Shown here piece after piece: positions 38,796-49,515 of a DNA stretch of 64,000 bases. The stretch is from Bacillota bacterium. Its GTDB lineage: Bacteria > Bacillota > Ch66 > Ch109. The notes beneath the pieces are model-generated. The model was not told the origin of the DNA. It saw only the letters and a program-made list of their open reading frames with translations, and ran no database searches. The position numbers were made by a program, and so were the translations under genes. The DNA is taken from NCBI GenBank assembly GCA_013178275.1, contig JABLWZ010000014.1, forward strand, positions 53,201 to 117,200. Reading direction: 5' to 3'. Every line of letters starts with the position of its first letter. Positions within the stretch are counted from its first letter, which is position 1.

Positions 38796-40262
38796 CTACT
38801 GCCATCGTCGAGTACGAGCCAGGCAGTTCTCCCGCCCCAGCAGGGGGATGGCGTAGTAAAGCTCCACCCCGTGGGTGCGGCCGGTGAGAGCCACCCGGAG
38901 CGGCATAAACAGCTTCCGGCCCGCCAGCTTGGTCTCCTTGCCCAGTTGTTTCAGCATGGTCCTGGTCCACTCCACCTCGATCGCATCGGCATCGGTGATG
39001 AGCTGGCGGAAGGCCTTGATCATGCGGGGAACGGTCTCCTCCTCCAGGATGGCAGCCGCCTCATCGTTCTCGGGTTCGACCCTGGTCCCGATGAAGACCC
39101 GCGCCTCGTCGGCAATCTCGCGCATGGTACCCAGCCTCTCCCGGGTCGCCTCGACCAGGAGGCTTATCCAGTGCGCGTCCCCGGTCTGGTCGGTCTGTTT
39201 CAGCAGGCCCGCCTCTTTCAGGTATGGCACGGCCAGTTCCACCAACCGCTCGGTGGTGCTCTGCCGGATATAGCTGCCGTTGATCCAGCGCAGCTTGTCG
39301 GAGTCGAACACCGCCGGATTCTTGGCCACCCGGTCCAGGGAGAACTGCTCTATCAGTTCCTTCATGCCGAATATCTCCTGCTCGCCCGGCGGCGACCATC
39401 CCAGGAGGGAGAGGAAGTTGACCAGCGCCTCGGGCAGGAACCCGTTCTCCTGGTACGCCACCACCGAGGTCGCGCCGTGCCGTTTGCTCATCTTGGTGCG
39501 GTCGGCGCCCAGGATGAGGGAGATGTGGGCAAAGCTCGGCGGCTTCAGCCCCAGCGCCTCGTACAGCAGCAGCTGACGCGGGGTGTTCGAGAGGTGCTCC
39601 TCCCCCCGTATCACGTGGGTTATCTTCATCAGGGAATCGTCTATCACCACCGCGAAGTTGTATACGGGAATCCCGTCCGACTTGATGATGATAAAGTCAC
39701 CGATGGTCTCGGTCTCAAAGGTCACCCGTCCCCGCACCAGGTCGTCGACCACCAGGGTGTGCAGCGGGGGAACGCGAAAGCGGATCGCCGCTTTTCTCCC
39801 TTCCCTTTCCCTGGCCTCCCGCTCATCTGCGGTCAGCCGCGAACACTTACCCAGGTAGCGAGGTGTCTCGCCCCGGCTTATCAGTTCCTGGCGCTCCGCC
39901 TCCAGCTCCTCCTCGGTGCAGTAACAGGGGTACGCCTTTCCCTCGTTCAGGAGCCGCAGCACGTAAGGCCGGTAGGTGTTTATCCGTTCAGTCTGGCGGT
40001 AGGGCGCATACGGTCCCCCGACATCCACCCCCTCGTCCCAGTCTATCCCCAGCCATTTCAGTGAAGAGAGGATATTGGCCTCGGATTCGGGGTAGGAGCG
40101 CTCCAGGTCGGTGTCCTCCATCCGCACGATGAACTTGCCCTGGTTCTGGCGGGCGAAAACGTAGTTGAATAGGGCTGAACGGGCTCCCCCGATGTGAAGC
40201 GGGCCGGTGGGACTGGGGGCGAATCGCACCCGCACCCCGCTGTCTTTTTGGTTGGCGGACAT
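38796..40262 (-). CDS. gltX: Glutamyl-tRNA synthetase
   Basis: A 488-residue class Ib synthetase with VRFAPSPTGPLHIGGARSAL (HIGH motif) and TKMSKRHGATSV (KMSKS loop). In organisms without GlnRS it also charges tRNA-Gln with glutamate. The ATG has AAAGGAG ahead; a GTG directly before it is in frame. It lies between ispDF and cysE, as in many Firmicutes. Confidence 0.97.
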   Translation of the reverse strand: MSANQKDSGVRVRFAPSPTGPLHIGGARSALFNYVFARQNQGKFIVRMEDTDLERSYPESEANILSSLKWLGIDWDEGVDVGGPYAPYRQTERINTYRPYVLRLLNEGKAYPCYCTEEELEAERQELISRGETPRYLGKCSRLTADEREAREREGRKAAIRFRVPPLHTLVVDDLVRGRVTFETETIGDFIIIKSDGIPVYNFAVVIDDSLMKITHVIRGEEHLSNTPRQLLLYEALGLKPPSFAHISLILGADRTKMSKRHGATSVVAYQENGFLPEALVNFLSLLGWSPPGEQEIFGMKELIEQFSLDRVAKNPAVFDSDKLRWINGSYIRQSTTERLVELAVPYLKEAGLLKQTDQTGDAHWISLLVEATRERLGTMREIADEARVFIGTRVEPENDEAAAILEEETVPRMIKAFRQLITDADAIEVEWTRTMLKQLGKETKLAGRKLFMPLRVALTGRTHGVELYYAIPLLGRENCLARTRRWQ

Positions 40263-40320
40263 CACACTTCTCCTTTATAAATCTATTTATCAGTCAGGTA
40301 TTATGGTTTAACAAAACCGG

Positions 40321-41526
40321 TTAACCTGCCAGTGTTACTATGGCGTTGGCGGCGATGCCTTCCCGCCGCCCGGTGAACCCCAGGCCCTCGGTGGTGGTCG
40401 CCTTGACACTGATCCGCTGGGGCTCGGTCTTCAGTACCCGGGCCAGGTTTTCACGCATCTGGTCCCGAAAAGGCGCCAGCTTCGGCCGCTCGGCGACTAT
40501 GACGCAGTCGAGGTTGCCCACCCGGTATCCCCGCTGCTCGACCAAGCGACAAACCGCTTCCAGCAGCTCCAGGCTGGAGATCCCAGCGTAGCGGGGGTCG
40601 GTGTCGGGGAAGTGTTCCCCCAGATCTCCCAGCGCCAGCGCCCCCAGCAGGGCATCCATCACCGCGTGGGTCAGGACATCGGCGTCGGAGTGCCCCAGCA
40701 GCCCGTGGGAGTAAGGTATCTCTACCCCTCCCAGGATCAGCCGGCGTCCCTCCACCAGCCGGTGTACATCGTATCCTATGCCGACCCGGTTTGCAGTACC
40801 CGTGTCTCCCATCCCGCCTCCGGCCTCCCCGGTCCGGCCGCGGGCGAGGATGGCCTCGGCGCGGTCCAGGTCTTCCAGGGTAGTCACCTTGAAGTTTTCG
40901 TAGCTGCCCATCACGATCCCCACCGGTATCCCCAGCCGCTCTACCAGCGCGGCGTCGTCGGTGGCGTAGCAGCCCGCCTCCCGGGCCTCCTGATGGGCCC
41001 GCTTTAAGACCTCGACGGAAAACGCCTGCGGTGTCTGCACCGCCCAGAGGCGGCTGCGCTCCAGGGTGGCTTCCACCCGCAGTTCGTCGTCCACCTGCTT
41101 GATGGTGTCAATCGTCGGCACCGCGGCGATCACCGCCTGGTATTTATCCAGCTCAGCCGCCATCTGCCCCAGCAGCCCCGCCGGCAAGAGAGGCCGTGCC
41201 CCATCGTGCACGGCCACCCATTCACAGTTCGGCGGCAGATGCCTCAAACCGTTGAAAACCGAATCCTGTCGTTCCTTTCCTCCCGCCACCACCTGGTTGA
41301 CCTTCTGGAGCCGGTAGCGGTTCACGATCTCCTCCCGGCACCACTCCACCTCTTCGGCGGGGACCACCAGGATGATGTTTTCCACTACCGCCTCCCGGGC
41401 GGCGCTCCTCAAGGTGTGTACCAGCATCGGTTCCCCGGCCAGGGACAGGTACTGTTTGGCGACCGCTGCTCCCATGCGTCGGCCGAAGCCGGCGGCGGGC
41501 ACGATCAGCGTAATCCTATCAGCCAA
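40321..41526 (-). CDS. ispDF: Bifunctional IspD-IspF enzyme of the MEP pathway
   Basis: One 401-residue protein with IspD (residues 1 to about 228: [29 protein letters not shown]) and IspF (about 247 onward: [10 protein letters not shown] with the zinc Asp and His, then [20 protein letters not shown]). It carries out CTP transfer to MEP and later cyclisation to MEcPP. The step between them, IspE, is not here. A TTG start with GAGGTG seven bases ahead overlaps the end of yacL. Confidence 0.95.
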   Translation of the reverse strand: MADRITLIVPAAGFGRRMGAAVAKQYLSLAGEPMLVHTLRSAAREAVVENIILVVPAEEVEWCREEIVNRYRLQKVNQVVAGGKERQDSVFNGLRHLPPNCEWVAVHDGARPLLPAGLLGQMAAELDKYQAVIAAVPTIDTIKQVDDELRVEATLERSRLWAVQTPQAFSVEVLKRAHQEAREAGCYATDDAALVERLGIPVGIVMGSYENFKVTTLEDLDRAEAILARGRTGEAGGGMGDTGTANRVGIGYDVHRLVEGRRLILGGVEIPYSHGLLGHSDADVLTHAVMDALLGALALGDLGEHFPDTDPRYAGISSLELLEAVCRLVEQRGYRVGNLDCVIVAERPKLAPFRDQMRENLARVLKTEPQRISVKATTTEGLGFTGRREGIAANAIVTLAG

Positions 41527-42661
41527 GCAGTTTCACCTCGTTGGCGCCCCCGGCGGAGTTATTCGAGGGCCTTTTATCGCTGTTGCGCGGTTTGGCGAAG
41601 ATCATCCTCCCGGCGGCGGTCTGGAAAACACTGGTCACGAAGACCTCGATCGACTGCCCGATGTACCGTTTGCCGCCGTCAACCACGATCATGGTGCCGT
41701 CGTCCAGGTACCCGATGCCCTGGCCCATCTCCTTGCCGTCCTTGATGACCTGCACCGCCATCTCCTCGCCGGGGAGGACGATCGGTTTTACGGCGTTGGC
41801 CAGTTCATTGATGTTCAGCACCTTGACCCCCTGAAGTTCGGCGACCTTGTTCAGGTTGTAGTCGTTGGTCACCACCGAACCCTGCTTGATCTGGGCCAGG
41901 CGGACCAGCTTGGTGTCGACCTCCGACAGGTCATCGAAATCGATTTCCAGAATCTCCACCGTGTTGCCCGCGTCTTTACGCATCGCGTTCAGGATATCCA
42001 GGCCGCGTCTCCCTCTGCTGCGCTTCAGGAGGTCGGCAGAGTCCGCGATGTGCCGCAGTTCTTCGAGCACGAAGGAAGGTATCAGGAGGACCCCCTCCAC
42101 AAATCCGCTACGGCAGATGTCGGCTATCCGCCCATCGATGATGACGCTGGTATCCAGAATCTTGTACCGCCCCCGGTTATCCGCCGAAGCATTGCGGTCC
42201 CGGTCCTTACGCAGGTGGAATATCGCCAGCAGTTCGTCCTTTTTCTTGATACCGACCACCAATCCCAGGTACCCCAGTCCCACGGTGACCAGTATCGCCA
42301 GGGCCCCACCCACCCAGGGCAGGGAAGTCAGGGGAATATCGAGCAGGGCGGCGATTATTAAACCTATGATCATCCCCAACGCCCCGCCCAGGAGGTCCTG
42401 GGTGGGCATCTTTTGCAGCACGCTTTCTAAGGTATTGGCGAGCTGAACCACCCCTTTCATGATCGGGGCAGCCAGCAGGTAAGTAACGATCGCCAGGACC
42501 AGCGCGCTCAATCCCATGAAAACAATCTTCCAGTAATCCTGAAGCCCCCCATTGGGGTAAATATAATCTATTATATTAGACCGCACAATGATATCAGCCA
42601 ACCAGAATCCTAAAGCAGCCCCGCCTAGGAAAAAGCACCACCGTATTACTTTCCTGATCAA
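41519..42661 (-). CDS. PIN/TRAM domain membrane protein (YacL-like)
   Basis: A 380-residue protein: four membrane segments in the first 130 residues, a PIN-type nuclease fold ([35 protein letters not shown] with acidic residues) and a C-terminal TRAM domain ([20 protein letters not shown]). Its nuclease role is inferred for the family. The tail ([14 protein letters not shown]) is flexible. Confidence 0.88.
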   Translation of the reverse strand: MIRKVIRWCFFLGGAALGFWLADIIVRSNIIDYIYPNGGLQDYWKIVFMGLSALVLAIVTYLLAAPIMKGVVQLANTLESVLQKMPTQDLLGGALGMIIGLIIAALLDIPLTSLPWVGGALAILVTVGLGYLGLVVGIKKKDELLAIFHLRKDRDRNASADNRGRYKILDTSVIIDGRIADICRSGFVEGVLLIPSFVLEELRHIADSADLLKRSRGRRGLDILNAMRKDAGNTVEILEIDFDDLSEVDTKLVRLAQIKQGSVVTNDYNLNKVAELQGVKVLNINELANAVKPIVLPGEEMAVQVIKDGKEMGQGIGYLDDGTMIVVDGGKRYIGQSIEVFVTSVFQTAAGRMIFAKPRNSDKRPSNNSAGGANEVKLLG

Positions 42662-42776
42662 CCTCTCACCTCCTTTCTTTTATAGTTTTGCCAAAGTATA
42701 TCCATAACCCTTATTGAATTATGCGCCACGGACAGCCCCTTTCAGAGTTTAAAACCCTATGGAAATTACTAGGATA

Positions 42777-42806
42777 ATTATAGCAAATGCTTCTCCGGCC
42801 TGTCAA
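42777..42806 (-). promoter_or_regulatory. Sigma-A promoter for yacL-ispDF-gltX
   Basis: TTGACA (42801-42806), 18 bases, TATAAT (42777-42782). It is divergent to the promoter at 42855. Confidence 0.8.
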
Positions 42807-42854
42807 AAACAGGGTTTCCGTATTTCTCTGGTCTTTTTTACCCAAGTCGACTCG

Positions 42855-42884
42855 TTGACAATGCCAAACCCTAATCAGTATAAT
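42855..42884 (+). promoter_or_regulatory. Sigma-A promoter for the gene at 42920
   Basis: TTGACA (42855-42860), 18-base spacer, TATAAT (42879-42884). The predicted start is about 28 bases before the TTG start codon. Near-consensus, so expression should be constitutive. Confidence 0.8.
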
Positions 42885-42919
42885 GGGTTTAATCGGACTA
42901 GGGGTGTGGGAGGTACAGC

Positions 42920-43315
42920 TTGAAAGATCTGTTGTGCGACGAATTTCAAAATACGGTAGCTGAGCTATTGATTCGACATCACAGCGTACTGGACGTTCTC
43001 TCCAAGTCGCAGGAGAGCAACTCCCGGGTCAACCGTGCGGTTATCAAGGCCGTGACCAGCTGCGGCTGTTTACAGGTAGAGGCTCGTAAAAAGAACATTC
43101 CTCCCGATGCCTCGCTCTCCGAACTTAAGCAGTATCTTGAGAGCCACCTGCAGGGGTCGATCTGCGACAACTGCAAGGAAATCGTGGAGATGGAGATAGG
43201 GAGGTCGCTGTTTTACCTGACGGCCCTCTGCAACCTGCTCGACCTGAACCTTTATGACATCTTTCTCAAAGAACACAAGAAGATCAGCACTCTGCGGATA
43301 TTCAACTTCACCTAA
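42920..43315 (+). CDS. Conserved small protein of unknown function with a Cys motif
   Basis: A 131-residue protein I cannot name with confidence. It is mainly helical. TSCGCLQVEARKKN and GSICDNCKEIVEMEIGRSLF contain a CGC and a CxxC that may bind a metal; the two ends (FQNTVAELLIRHHSVLDVLS and YDIFLKEHKKISTLRIFNF) look well conserved in style. I have seen similar genes in clostridial genomes, but no function is claimed. It has a TTG start with GGGAGG six bases ahead, a consensus promoter and its own terminator, the only plus-strand gene in a 50-kb minus-strand block. Confidence 0.75.
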   Translation: MKDLLCDEFQNTVAELLIRHHSVLDVLSKSQESNSRVNRAVIKAVTSCGCLQVEARKKNIPPDASLSELKQYLESHLQGSICDNCKEIVEMEIGRSLFYLTALCNLLDLNLYDIFLKEHKKISTLRIFNFT

Positions 43316-43333
43316 AACAAGGACCACAACATT

Positions 43334-43358
43334 AGAGCAGCCTAGGCTGCTCTTTTTG
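43334..43358. terminator. Bidirectional terminator
   Basis: AGAGCAGCCTAGGCTGCTCT is perfectly palindromic and is followed by TTTTTG on the plus strand. It separates the converging plus-strand gene and disA. Confidence 0.8.
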
Positions 43359-43359
43359 T

Positions 43360-44538
43360 TTACATTCGTTGGTCCAGTATCACCTGCTCCTGCAGTCGCT
43401 TCATCCCGGTTTTGATCGCCCGGGCCCTTACCTCGCCTATCCCCTCCACTTCATCCAGCTCGTCGATCGAGGCCTTCAGGATTCGGGGCAGGTCGCCCAG
43501 GGCATCGATCAGGTTTTCTATCACCGGCAGCGGCAGTCGGGGTATCCGCTGCAGCAGTCGGTATCCCTTGGATGAGATGGGTAGGTCCAGCACCCCGGGG
43601 GTGGCCCCGTATCCCAGTGCCCTGGCGATCACCACCAGGTCGGTCATCTCCTCGGTCGACCAGCGGGAGAGCTGCTGGATTATCTCCTGAGGGGTCTTCT
43701 CGTTGGGCCGGGCGTTGTAGTCCTGGACTATCCTCTGGGCTTCTTCTTCGATGTTGCCCATCAGTTCCTGCAGCTGCATATGAACCAGTCTGCCCTCCAT
43801 CCCCAGCTCGTTGATATAACCCCTAACCTCTCTAACGATCCGGGATACCAGTTCGATACGCTGCAGAACCCGCGCCACCTCAAAAACCGTCACCAGGTCC
43901 TCAAACTCCAGGGCGCTCAAGTTCAAGAGGTCTTTATCCAAAACCAGCCGGTGCTTCTCCAGGGTCTGCAGCGCCTGGTTGGCTTTAACCAGCAGCAGCC
44001 CCATGTCCTGTAAAAGGTACTTCATCGGGCCCTGAAAGAGGGAGATCAACCCGCGCCGCTGGGAGATGGCCACCACCAGTTCTCCCGTCTGCCGGGCTAC
44101 CCGTTCCGCAGTCCGGTGGCGGATGCCGGTCTCCAGTGAAGGCAGTTCGGGATTGGGTATCAGCTGGGTATTGGCGTACAGGATACGGCGGTAGTCGCGG
44201 GTAAGGATGATGGCCCCGTCCATTTTGGCCAGTTCGTAGAGGCTGGCGGAGGTGAACTCGCAGTCGATTTTAAACCCGCCCTCCGAGATCTCCAGGACCG
44301 CCGGGGAATCCCCCACCACGATCAGAGCGCCCATCTTACCGCGCAGGATGTTGTCGATGCCGTCCCGGAGCGCGGTGCCGGGAGCCATGAGCCGCAGTGC
44401 ACGAGCCAGTTTGAGTTCATGATCTTCCCATTCGGGGTCTTCACCCGGTTCTTCCCGCTGTACGGTTAAGGACTCCTCCCGCGGTGCCTCATCCTTTGGC
44501 TTTTCTAACTTCGGGGCTTTTGCCTTGCCCTCTTTCAC
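43360..44538 (-). CDS. disA: DNA integrity scanning diadenylate cyclase DisA
   Basis: Makes c-di-AMP from two ATP and slides on DNA, pausing at branched structures. The DAC domain has the DGA motif (KMDGAIILTRDYRR) and RHR motif (GIRHRTAERVARQ). The middle is helical and the C-terminus is helix-hairpin-helix (DELDEVEGIGEVRARAIK). About 40 charged residues extend the N-terminus compared with B. subtilis. A GTG start with GGGGGG ahead overlaps the radA stop (TAGTG). Confidence 0.95.
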   Translation of the reverse strand: MKEGKAKAPKLEKPKDEAPREESLTVQREEPGEDPEWEDHELKLARALRLMAPGTALRDGIDNILRGKMGALIVVGDSPAVLEISEGGFKIDCEFTSASLYELAKMDGAIILTRDYRRILYANTQLIPNPELPSLETGIRHRTAERVARQTGELVVAISQRRGLISLFQGPMKYLLQDMGLLLVKANQALQTLEKHRLVLDKDLLNLSALEFEDLVTVFEVARVLQRIELVSRIVREVRGYINELGMEGRLVHMQLQELMGNIEEEAQRIVQDYNARPNEKTPQEIIQQLSRWSTEEMTDLVVIARALGYGATPGVLDLPISSKGYRLLQRIPRLPLPVIENLIDALGDLPRILKASIDELDEVEGIGEVRARAIKTGMKRLQEQVILDQRM

Positions 44539-45905
44539 TAAAAACAACCCCCCAGTACCGCTTCCAATGCTTCCTCTAGTCTGACAACCCCCGTGGTCTT
44601 ATCTTGATGGGATGATTCCAGGTTTTTCAGGTTGCCCCTCGGGATAACCGAGTTTGTATATCCCAGCCGCGACGCTTCACGCAGTCTCGGGCCGATCTGG
44701 TTGACCGAACGCACCTCACCGGTCAGGCCTATCTCACCCAGCATCACCAGCTTATCCGCAACCGCCACGTTGCGGAAGCTCGAAACCAGTGCGGCTGCTA
44801 TCCCGAGGTCAGCGGCCGGTTCACTGGTCCTGACCCCTCCCACGATGTTGACGAAAACATCGTGGCTGCCGATCATCAAGCCGACCTTTTTCTCCAGTAC
44901 CGCCAAGATCAAGGATACCCGGTTGTAGTCAGCCCCGGTCACGCTCCGCCTCGGCTGGCCAAAACCCGCCGAGGCCACCAGGGCCTGCACCTCGATCAGG
45001 ACCGGGCGGCTCCCCTCCATGACGGGTATCACCACCGATCCGACCGCCGAGTTGGGGCGTTCCAGCAGCAGCCACTCGGAGGGATTGGCTATATCTATCA
45101 TACCCTGTTCTGTCATATCAAACATGCCGGTTTCGTTGGTCGATCCAAAACGGTTCTTGCTTCCCCGGAGAAGCCTGAAGCTGTACTGCTTGTCTCCCTC
45201 GAAGTAGAGAACCACGTCAACCATATGTTCCAGCATCCGGGGGCCGGCCAGCGAACCCTCCTTGGTCACATGCCCTACTAGCCAGATGGCGGTATGGTGG
45301 TCCCGGGCTGCCTGCGCCAGGAACGCGGTGGACTCGCGCACCTGTCCGAGGCTCCCCGGAGACATGGGAATCTCGGGCCGGTAGCTGGTCTGGATGGAAT
45401 CGATCACGACCAGCAGCGGCTTGAGCATCTTTATCTGCGCCTCCACCGCTTCCAGGTTGGACTCTCCGAGGATCAAGAGCTTTTCGGAACTGAGCCCCAG
45501 CCTCTCGGACCGCATCTTGATCTGGAAGATCGACTCCTCCCCGGAAACGTAAAGGACGGTGCCGTAAGTCCGGCTGAGGTGGTGCGCCACCTGCAGCATC
45601 ATGGTGGACTTGCCGATCCCCGGGTCTCCCCCCAGGAGGACCAGTGAGCCGGGCACCAGCCCTCCCCCCAGCACCCGGTCCATCTCCGAACTGCCGGTTA
45701 AATAGCGGGAAAGGACGCTGCCGTCTATATCGTCCAGGGCTACCGGGCGGGATGCCCCTTTTTCGCGGCGGTTGGTGCGAGAAGCGGGGACCACCAGTTC
45801 TTCCACCAGGGTGTTCCATTCCTGGCAGCTGGGACAGCGGCCGGCCCACTTGGCCGTCTCGTATCCACACTGCTGGCAAAAGAACCCCCGGCGGTTTTTC
45901 GTCAA
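44538..45905 (-). CDS. radA: DNA repair protein RadA
   Basis: A 455-residue RecA-like ATPase for branch migration in recombination. N-terminal zinc finger (CQQCGYETAKWAGRCPSCQE), Walker A GGDPGIGKST, the KNRFG motif in GSKNRFGSTNETG and a Lon-like C-terminus are visible. A TTG start has AAGGAGG ahead. It is translationally coupled to disA, a pairing known to have functional meaning in c-di-AMP control. Confidence 0.96.
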   Translation of the reverse strand: MTKNRRGFFCQQCGYETAKWAGRCPSCQEWNTLVEELVVPASRTNRREKGASRPVALDDIDGSVLSRYLTGSSEMDRVLGGGLVPGSLVLLGGDPGIGKSTMMLQVAHHLSRTYGTVLYVSGEESIFQIKMRSERLGLSSEKLLILGESNLEAVEAQIKMLKPLLVVIDSIQTSYRPEIPMSPGSLGQVRESTAFLAQAARDHHTAIWLVGHVTKEGSLAGPRMLEHMVDVVLYFEGDKQYSFRLLRGSKNRFGSTNETGMFDMTEQGMIDIANPSEWLLLERPNSAVGSVVIPVMEGSRPVLIEVQALVASAGFGQPRRSVTGADYNRVSLILAVLEKKVGLMIGSHDVFVNIVGGVRTSEPAADLGIAAALVSSFRNVAVADKLVMLGEIGLTGEVRSVNQIGPRLREASRLGYTNSVIPRGNLKNLESSHQDKTTGVVRLEEALEAVLGGCF

Positions 45906-45945
45906 GTCCCCTTCTCCTCCTTAAATTTCCTATTAAATTTCGATT

Positions 45946-45974
45946 ATTATAACACTACTTACTCAAAATGTCAG
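45946..45974 (-). promoter_or_regulatory. Sigma-A promoter for radA-disA
   Basis: CTGACA (45969-45974), 17 bases, TATAAT (45946-45951). It lies directly after clpC, so radA-disA can be expressed apart from the ctsR operon. Confidence 0.7.
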
Positions 45975-45984
45975 TGAGGAAATC

Positions 45985-48423
45985 TCATTTTAAGCGGATT
46001 TTATCACCTTCCGCTTCAACGATCACCTTGTCCCCACTCTTGAATTCACCCCGGAGCAGGTCTTCCGAAAGCGGGTCCTCGATCATCCGCTGGATGGCGC
46101 GCCGGAGCGGCCGGGCCCCGTACTGGGGATCGAAACCTTCCTTGACCAGTACCTCCTTGGCCCCCTCGCTCACCTCCAGGCTGATGCCCTGCTCCTTCAG
46201 CAGCGCGACCATGTCCTTCAGCATCAGGCCCACTATCTGTTTGATCTCCTCCTGGTTCAGGTTTCGGAACACGATGGTCTCGTCTACCCGGTTCAGGAAC
46301 TCGGGCCTAAAGGTTCGGCGCAGTTCTTCCATCAGCCGCTTCCTCATGTCGTCGTAGCGGTCCTGTTCATCCTCACGCTGGATGAACCCCATCGCCGCCT
46401 CCCGCTTCATGTGCTGCGCACCCACATTGGAGGTCATGATGATGACCGTGTTGCGAAAATCCACGGTGCGGCCCTTGGAATCGGTCAGCCGTCCGTCTTC
46501 CAGCAGCTGCAGCAGGATATTGAAGACATCCGGATGGGCCTTCTCGATCTCGTCGAACAGCACCACCGAGTACGGCTTGCGCCTTACCTCGTCGGTAAGC
46601 TGTCCCCCCTCGTCGTATCCAACGTAGCCGGGAGGTGAACCCACCAGCCGCGATACCGCGAACTTCTCCATGTACTCCGACATGTCGATCCGGATCATGT
46701 TCTCCTCGTTGCCGAAGAGCGCCTCCGCCAGGGCGCGGGCCAGTTCGGTCTTGCCCACCCCGGTGGGGCCCAGGAAGATAAACGAACCGATAGGCCGCTT
46801 GGGGCTCTTCAGCCCCGCGTGCGCCCTTCTGACCGCCCGGGACACGGCCTCCACCGCCTCGTCCTGGCCGATCACCCGCTGGTGCAGGACCTCTTCCAGC
46901 CTCACCAGGCGCTGGCTCTCCTCCTCGGTCAGCTGTTTCACCGGTACGCCGCTCCAGGATGATACGATGTAAGCGACATCCTCCTCGGTAACCTCCGACT
47001 CTACGACGTCCTGGGCCTTCTTCCAGTCTTCCCGCTTATGCTTCAGTTCTTCCCTGAGCCTCTGTTCTTCATCCCTCCAGCGGGCGGCCTTCTCAAACTC
47101 CTGTCCCGCGATCGCCTCTTCCTTTTCCTTTCGCGCCTGTTCGAGCTTCTCATCCAGCTCTTTCAGCTCGGTCGGGGTGACAAAGCTGCGCAGCCGCACC
47201 CGGGAACCCGCCTCGTCGATCAGGTCGATGGCCTTGTCGGGCAGGTAGCGGTCGGTGATGTAGCGGTCCGAAAGCCTGGCCGCGGCCCTTATCGCCTCGT
47301 CGGTTATCTTTACCCGGTGGTGCGCCTCGTAGCGGTCGCGCAGGCCGAACAGTATCTCAACCGTCTCCTCGGCCGACGGTTCTTCCACCATGATGGGCTG
47401 GAAGCGCCGCTCCAGCGCCGGGTCCTTCTCGATGTGCTTGCGGTACTCGTCCATGGTGGTGGCCCCGATGCACTGCAGCTCCCCGCGAGCCAGCGCGGGT
47501 TTCAGGATATTGGCCGCGTCGATCGACCCCTCGGCCGCCCCGGCGCCTATCAGGGTATGCAGCTCGTCGATAAACAGCACCACGTTGCCGTCCTTGATGA
47601 TCTCTTCGACGATCTTCTTCAGGCGCTCCTCGAACTCGCCGCGGTACTTGGTCCCCGCCACCACCGAGGAGATGTCCAGGGTCAGGACCCTCTTGCCGGT
47701 TAGGACCTCCGGCACCTGATGGTTTACTATCCTCTGGGCCAGGCCTTCCGCGATGGCGGTCTTGCCGACCCCCGGGTCGCCCACCAGCACCGGGTTGTTC
47801 TTGGTGCGGCGGGAGAGTATCTGCACCACCCGCTCGATCTCCTTCTCCCGGCCGATCACCGGGTCCAGCCGGCCTTCCCTCGACAGCCTGGTCAGGTCGC
47901 GGCTGAAGTCATCCAGGGTCGGGGTCCCGCCCGAGCGACCCCGGCCCTGAGCCGCCGGGGTCCCGCCGTAGCCCTTGCCGGGGCCGGCCCCTTCACCCAG
48001 GAGGGCGATCACCTGGTTCCTGACCTCGTCCAGTCCGGCTCCCAACTCCTGAAGCACCCGGGCCGCCACGCCTTCTCCTTCCCGGATCAGCGCCAGCAGC
48101 AGGTGCTCGGTTCCCACGTAACCGGCACCCTGCTGGTTGGCCTCCTCGAACGCCAGCTCGATAACCCTTTTGGCCCTCGGGGTGAGTGCCACCTTTTCCA
48201 CCGGGGTGTCGCCCGGGCGCACCATCCTTTCAACCTCCGCGCGTACTGCCTCGAGCCCTATCCCAAGGTTCTGCAGCGTCTTGGCCGCGATCCCCCCGTC
48301 TTCACTGATCAGCCCCAGCAGCAGGTGCTCGGTTCCCACCGCTTCATGGTTCAAGCGGCTGGCCTCGACCTGAGACTGCACCAGGACCTTCTGTGCCCTT
48401 TCGGTAAACTTCCCAAACATCAT
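45985..48423 (-). CDS. clpC: ATP-dependent Clp protease ATP-binding subunit ClpC
   Basis: An 812-residue Hsp100 unfoldase that feeds ClpP. It has the double N-domain repeat, AAA1 ([16 protein letters not shown]), a UVR-type middle domain ([19 protein letters not shown]) and AAA2 ([17 protein letters not shown]). Its ATG overlaps the mcsB stop. As in B. subtilis, McsB should adapt phosphoarginine substrates to it. Confidence 0.97.
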   Translation of the reverse strand: MMFGKFTERAQKVLVQSQVEASRLNHEAVGTEHLLLGLISEDGGIAAKTLQNLGIGLEAVRAEVERMVRPGDTPVEKVALTPRAKRVIELAFEEANQQGAGYVGTEHLLLALIREGEGVAARVLQELGAGLDEVRNQVIALLGEGAGPGKGYGGTPAAQGRGRSGGTPTLDDFSRDLTRLSREGRLDPVIGREKEIERVVQILSRRTKNNPVLVGDPGVGKTAIAEGLAQRIVNHQVPEVLTGKRVLTLDISSVVAGTKYRGEFEERLKKIVEEIIKDGNVVLFIDELHTLIGAGAAEGSIDAANILKPALARGELQCIGATTMDEYRKHIEKDPALERRFQPIMVEEPSAEETVEILFGLRDRYEAHHRVKITDEAIRAAARLSDRYITDRYLPDKAIDLIDEAGSRVRLRSFVTPTELKELDEKLEQARKEKEEAIAGQEFEKAARWRDEEQRLREELKHKREDWKKAQDVVESEVTEEDVAYIVSSWSGVPVKQLTEEESQRLVRLEEVLHQRVIGQDEAVEAVSRAVRRAHAGLKSPKRPIGSFIFLGPTGVGKTELARALAEALFGNEENMIRIDMSEYMEKFAVSRLVGSPPGYVGYDEGGQLTDEVRRKPYSVVLFDEIEKAHPDVFNILLQLLEDGRLTDSKGRTVDFRNTVIIMTSNVGAQHMKREAAMGFIQREDEQDRYDDMRKRLMEELRRTFRPEFLNRVDETIVFRNLNQEEIKQIVGLMLKDMVALLKEQGISLEVSEGAKEVLVKEGFDPQYGARPLRRAIQRMIEDPLSEDLLRGEFKSGDKVIVEAEGDKIRLK

Positions 48424-49502
48424 TTATCCTCCTCATTGTTCACTTCCAGTTTTTCTCTTATAACACTGGCCCGCTTCACGTCCCGGCTGGTCGGGGTCAT
48501 TTCCGCCCCAGCCAGCTTCTGCAGGTATCCGGGGCGGGTCAGCACGATCAACTCATTCAGTACCTTGATACTCACCTTGTTGAGCAGTCCCAGGTCAACC
48601 CCCAGCCGTACATCCGACAGCAGGCTCATCGCCTCCTGAGAGTTCATGATCCGCGCATGGGTCAGTAGACCCAGCGCCCGGCTGGCGCGGTCCTCCACCA
48701 TCAGGCGGGCGTTCTGCAGCAGGCTGTTTCTCGCCGAACGTTCCTGCTCCACCACCTGCCTCACCACCGAGGTGAGGTTGTTGACCAGTTCCTCCTCCCG
48801 GGGTCCCAGGGTAACCTGGTTGGAGACCTGGAACAGGTTGCCGGTCGCCTCACTCCCCTCCCCGTACAGACCCCGGACCGCCAGTCCGATCTGGGGAAGG
48901 GTCGACAGGACCCGCTGCGCCTGGTTGGTCATCACCAGGCCCGGCAGGTGCAGCATCACCGAGGCCCGCAGCCCGGTCCCCACGTTGGTGGGGCAGGCGG
49001 TCAGGTAACCCCAGCGCTCGTGAAAGGCGTAGTTGAGCATGGTTTCCACCGCGTCGTCCACCTTGGTGGCCATCTCCCAGGCCTCGTAGGCCTGGAGCCC
49101 GGAAAACAGGCACTGGATGCGCAGGTGGTCCTCCTCATTGATCATGATGGAGATCACCTCGTCCTGTCTTACCGCCAGCCCTCTCCCCGACTCCACCTGC
49201 TCGGCGTGCATGGGACTGATCAGGTGCTTTTCCACCAGTATCTGGCGGTCCAGGGCCGAAAGCTCCCGCAGTGAGACCACCTCCAGGTTCCCGATGGCCT
49301 GGCGCACCTCCTTGGCCACCAGGACCTGGGCCACCTGGTTCAACACCTCGTCGGCCTGGGCCTCCGTCATGTGCTGCGGGAAGGGGAGGTCCTCGATGTT
49401 TCGCGCCAGCCGCACCCGACTGCTGATAACGATATCGGAAAAGGGGCCGGTCCCCTCCATCCACTTGGAATCGTGGTTATTGATGATATTGCTTACAATC
49501 AT
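48420..49502 (-). CDS. mcsB: Protein arginine kinase McsB
   Basis: A 360-residue phosphagen-kinase-like enzyme that tags proteins with phosphoarginine for ClpCP. The signature [19 protein letters not shown] is intact, as are the [16 protein letters not shown] substrate loop and the C-terminal arginine-binding domain. It overlaps clpC and follows mcsA by 13 bases. Confidence 0.96.
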   Translation of the reverse strand: MIVSNIINNHDSKWMEGTGPFSDIVISSRVRLARNIEDLPFPQHMTEAQADEVLNQVAQVLVAKEVRQAIGNLEVVSLRELSALDRQILVEKHLISPMHAEQVESGRGLAVRQDEVISIMINEEDHLRIQCLFSGLQAYEAWEMATKVDDAVETMLNYAFHERWGYLTACPTNVGTGLRASVMLHLPGLVMTNQAQRVLSTLPQIGLAVRGLYGEGSEATGNLFQVSNQVTLGPREEELVNNLTSVVRQVVEQERSARNSLLQNARLMVEDRASRALGLLTHARIMNSQEAMSLLSDVRLGVDLGLLNKVSIKVLNELIVLTRPGYLQKLAGAEMTPTSRDVKRASVIREKLEVNNEEDK

Positions 49503-49515
49503 GGCTCGTCCCCTC

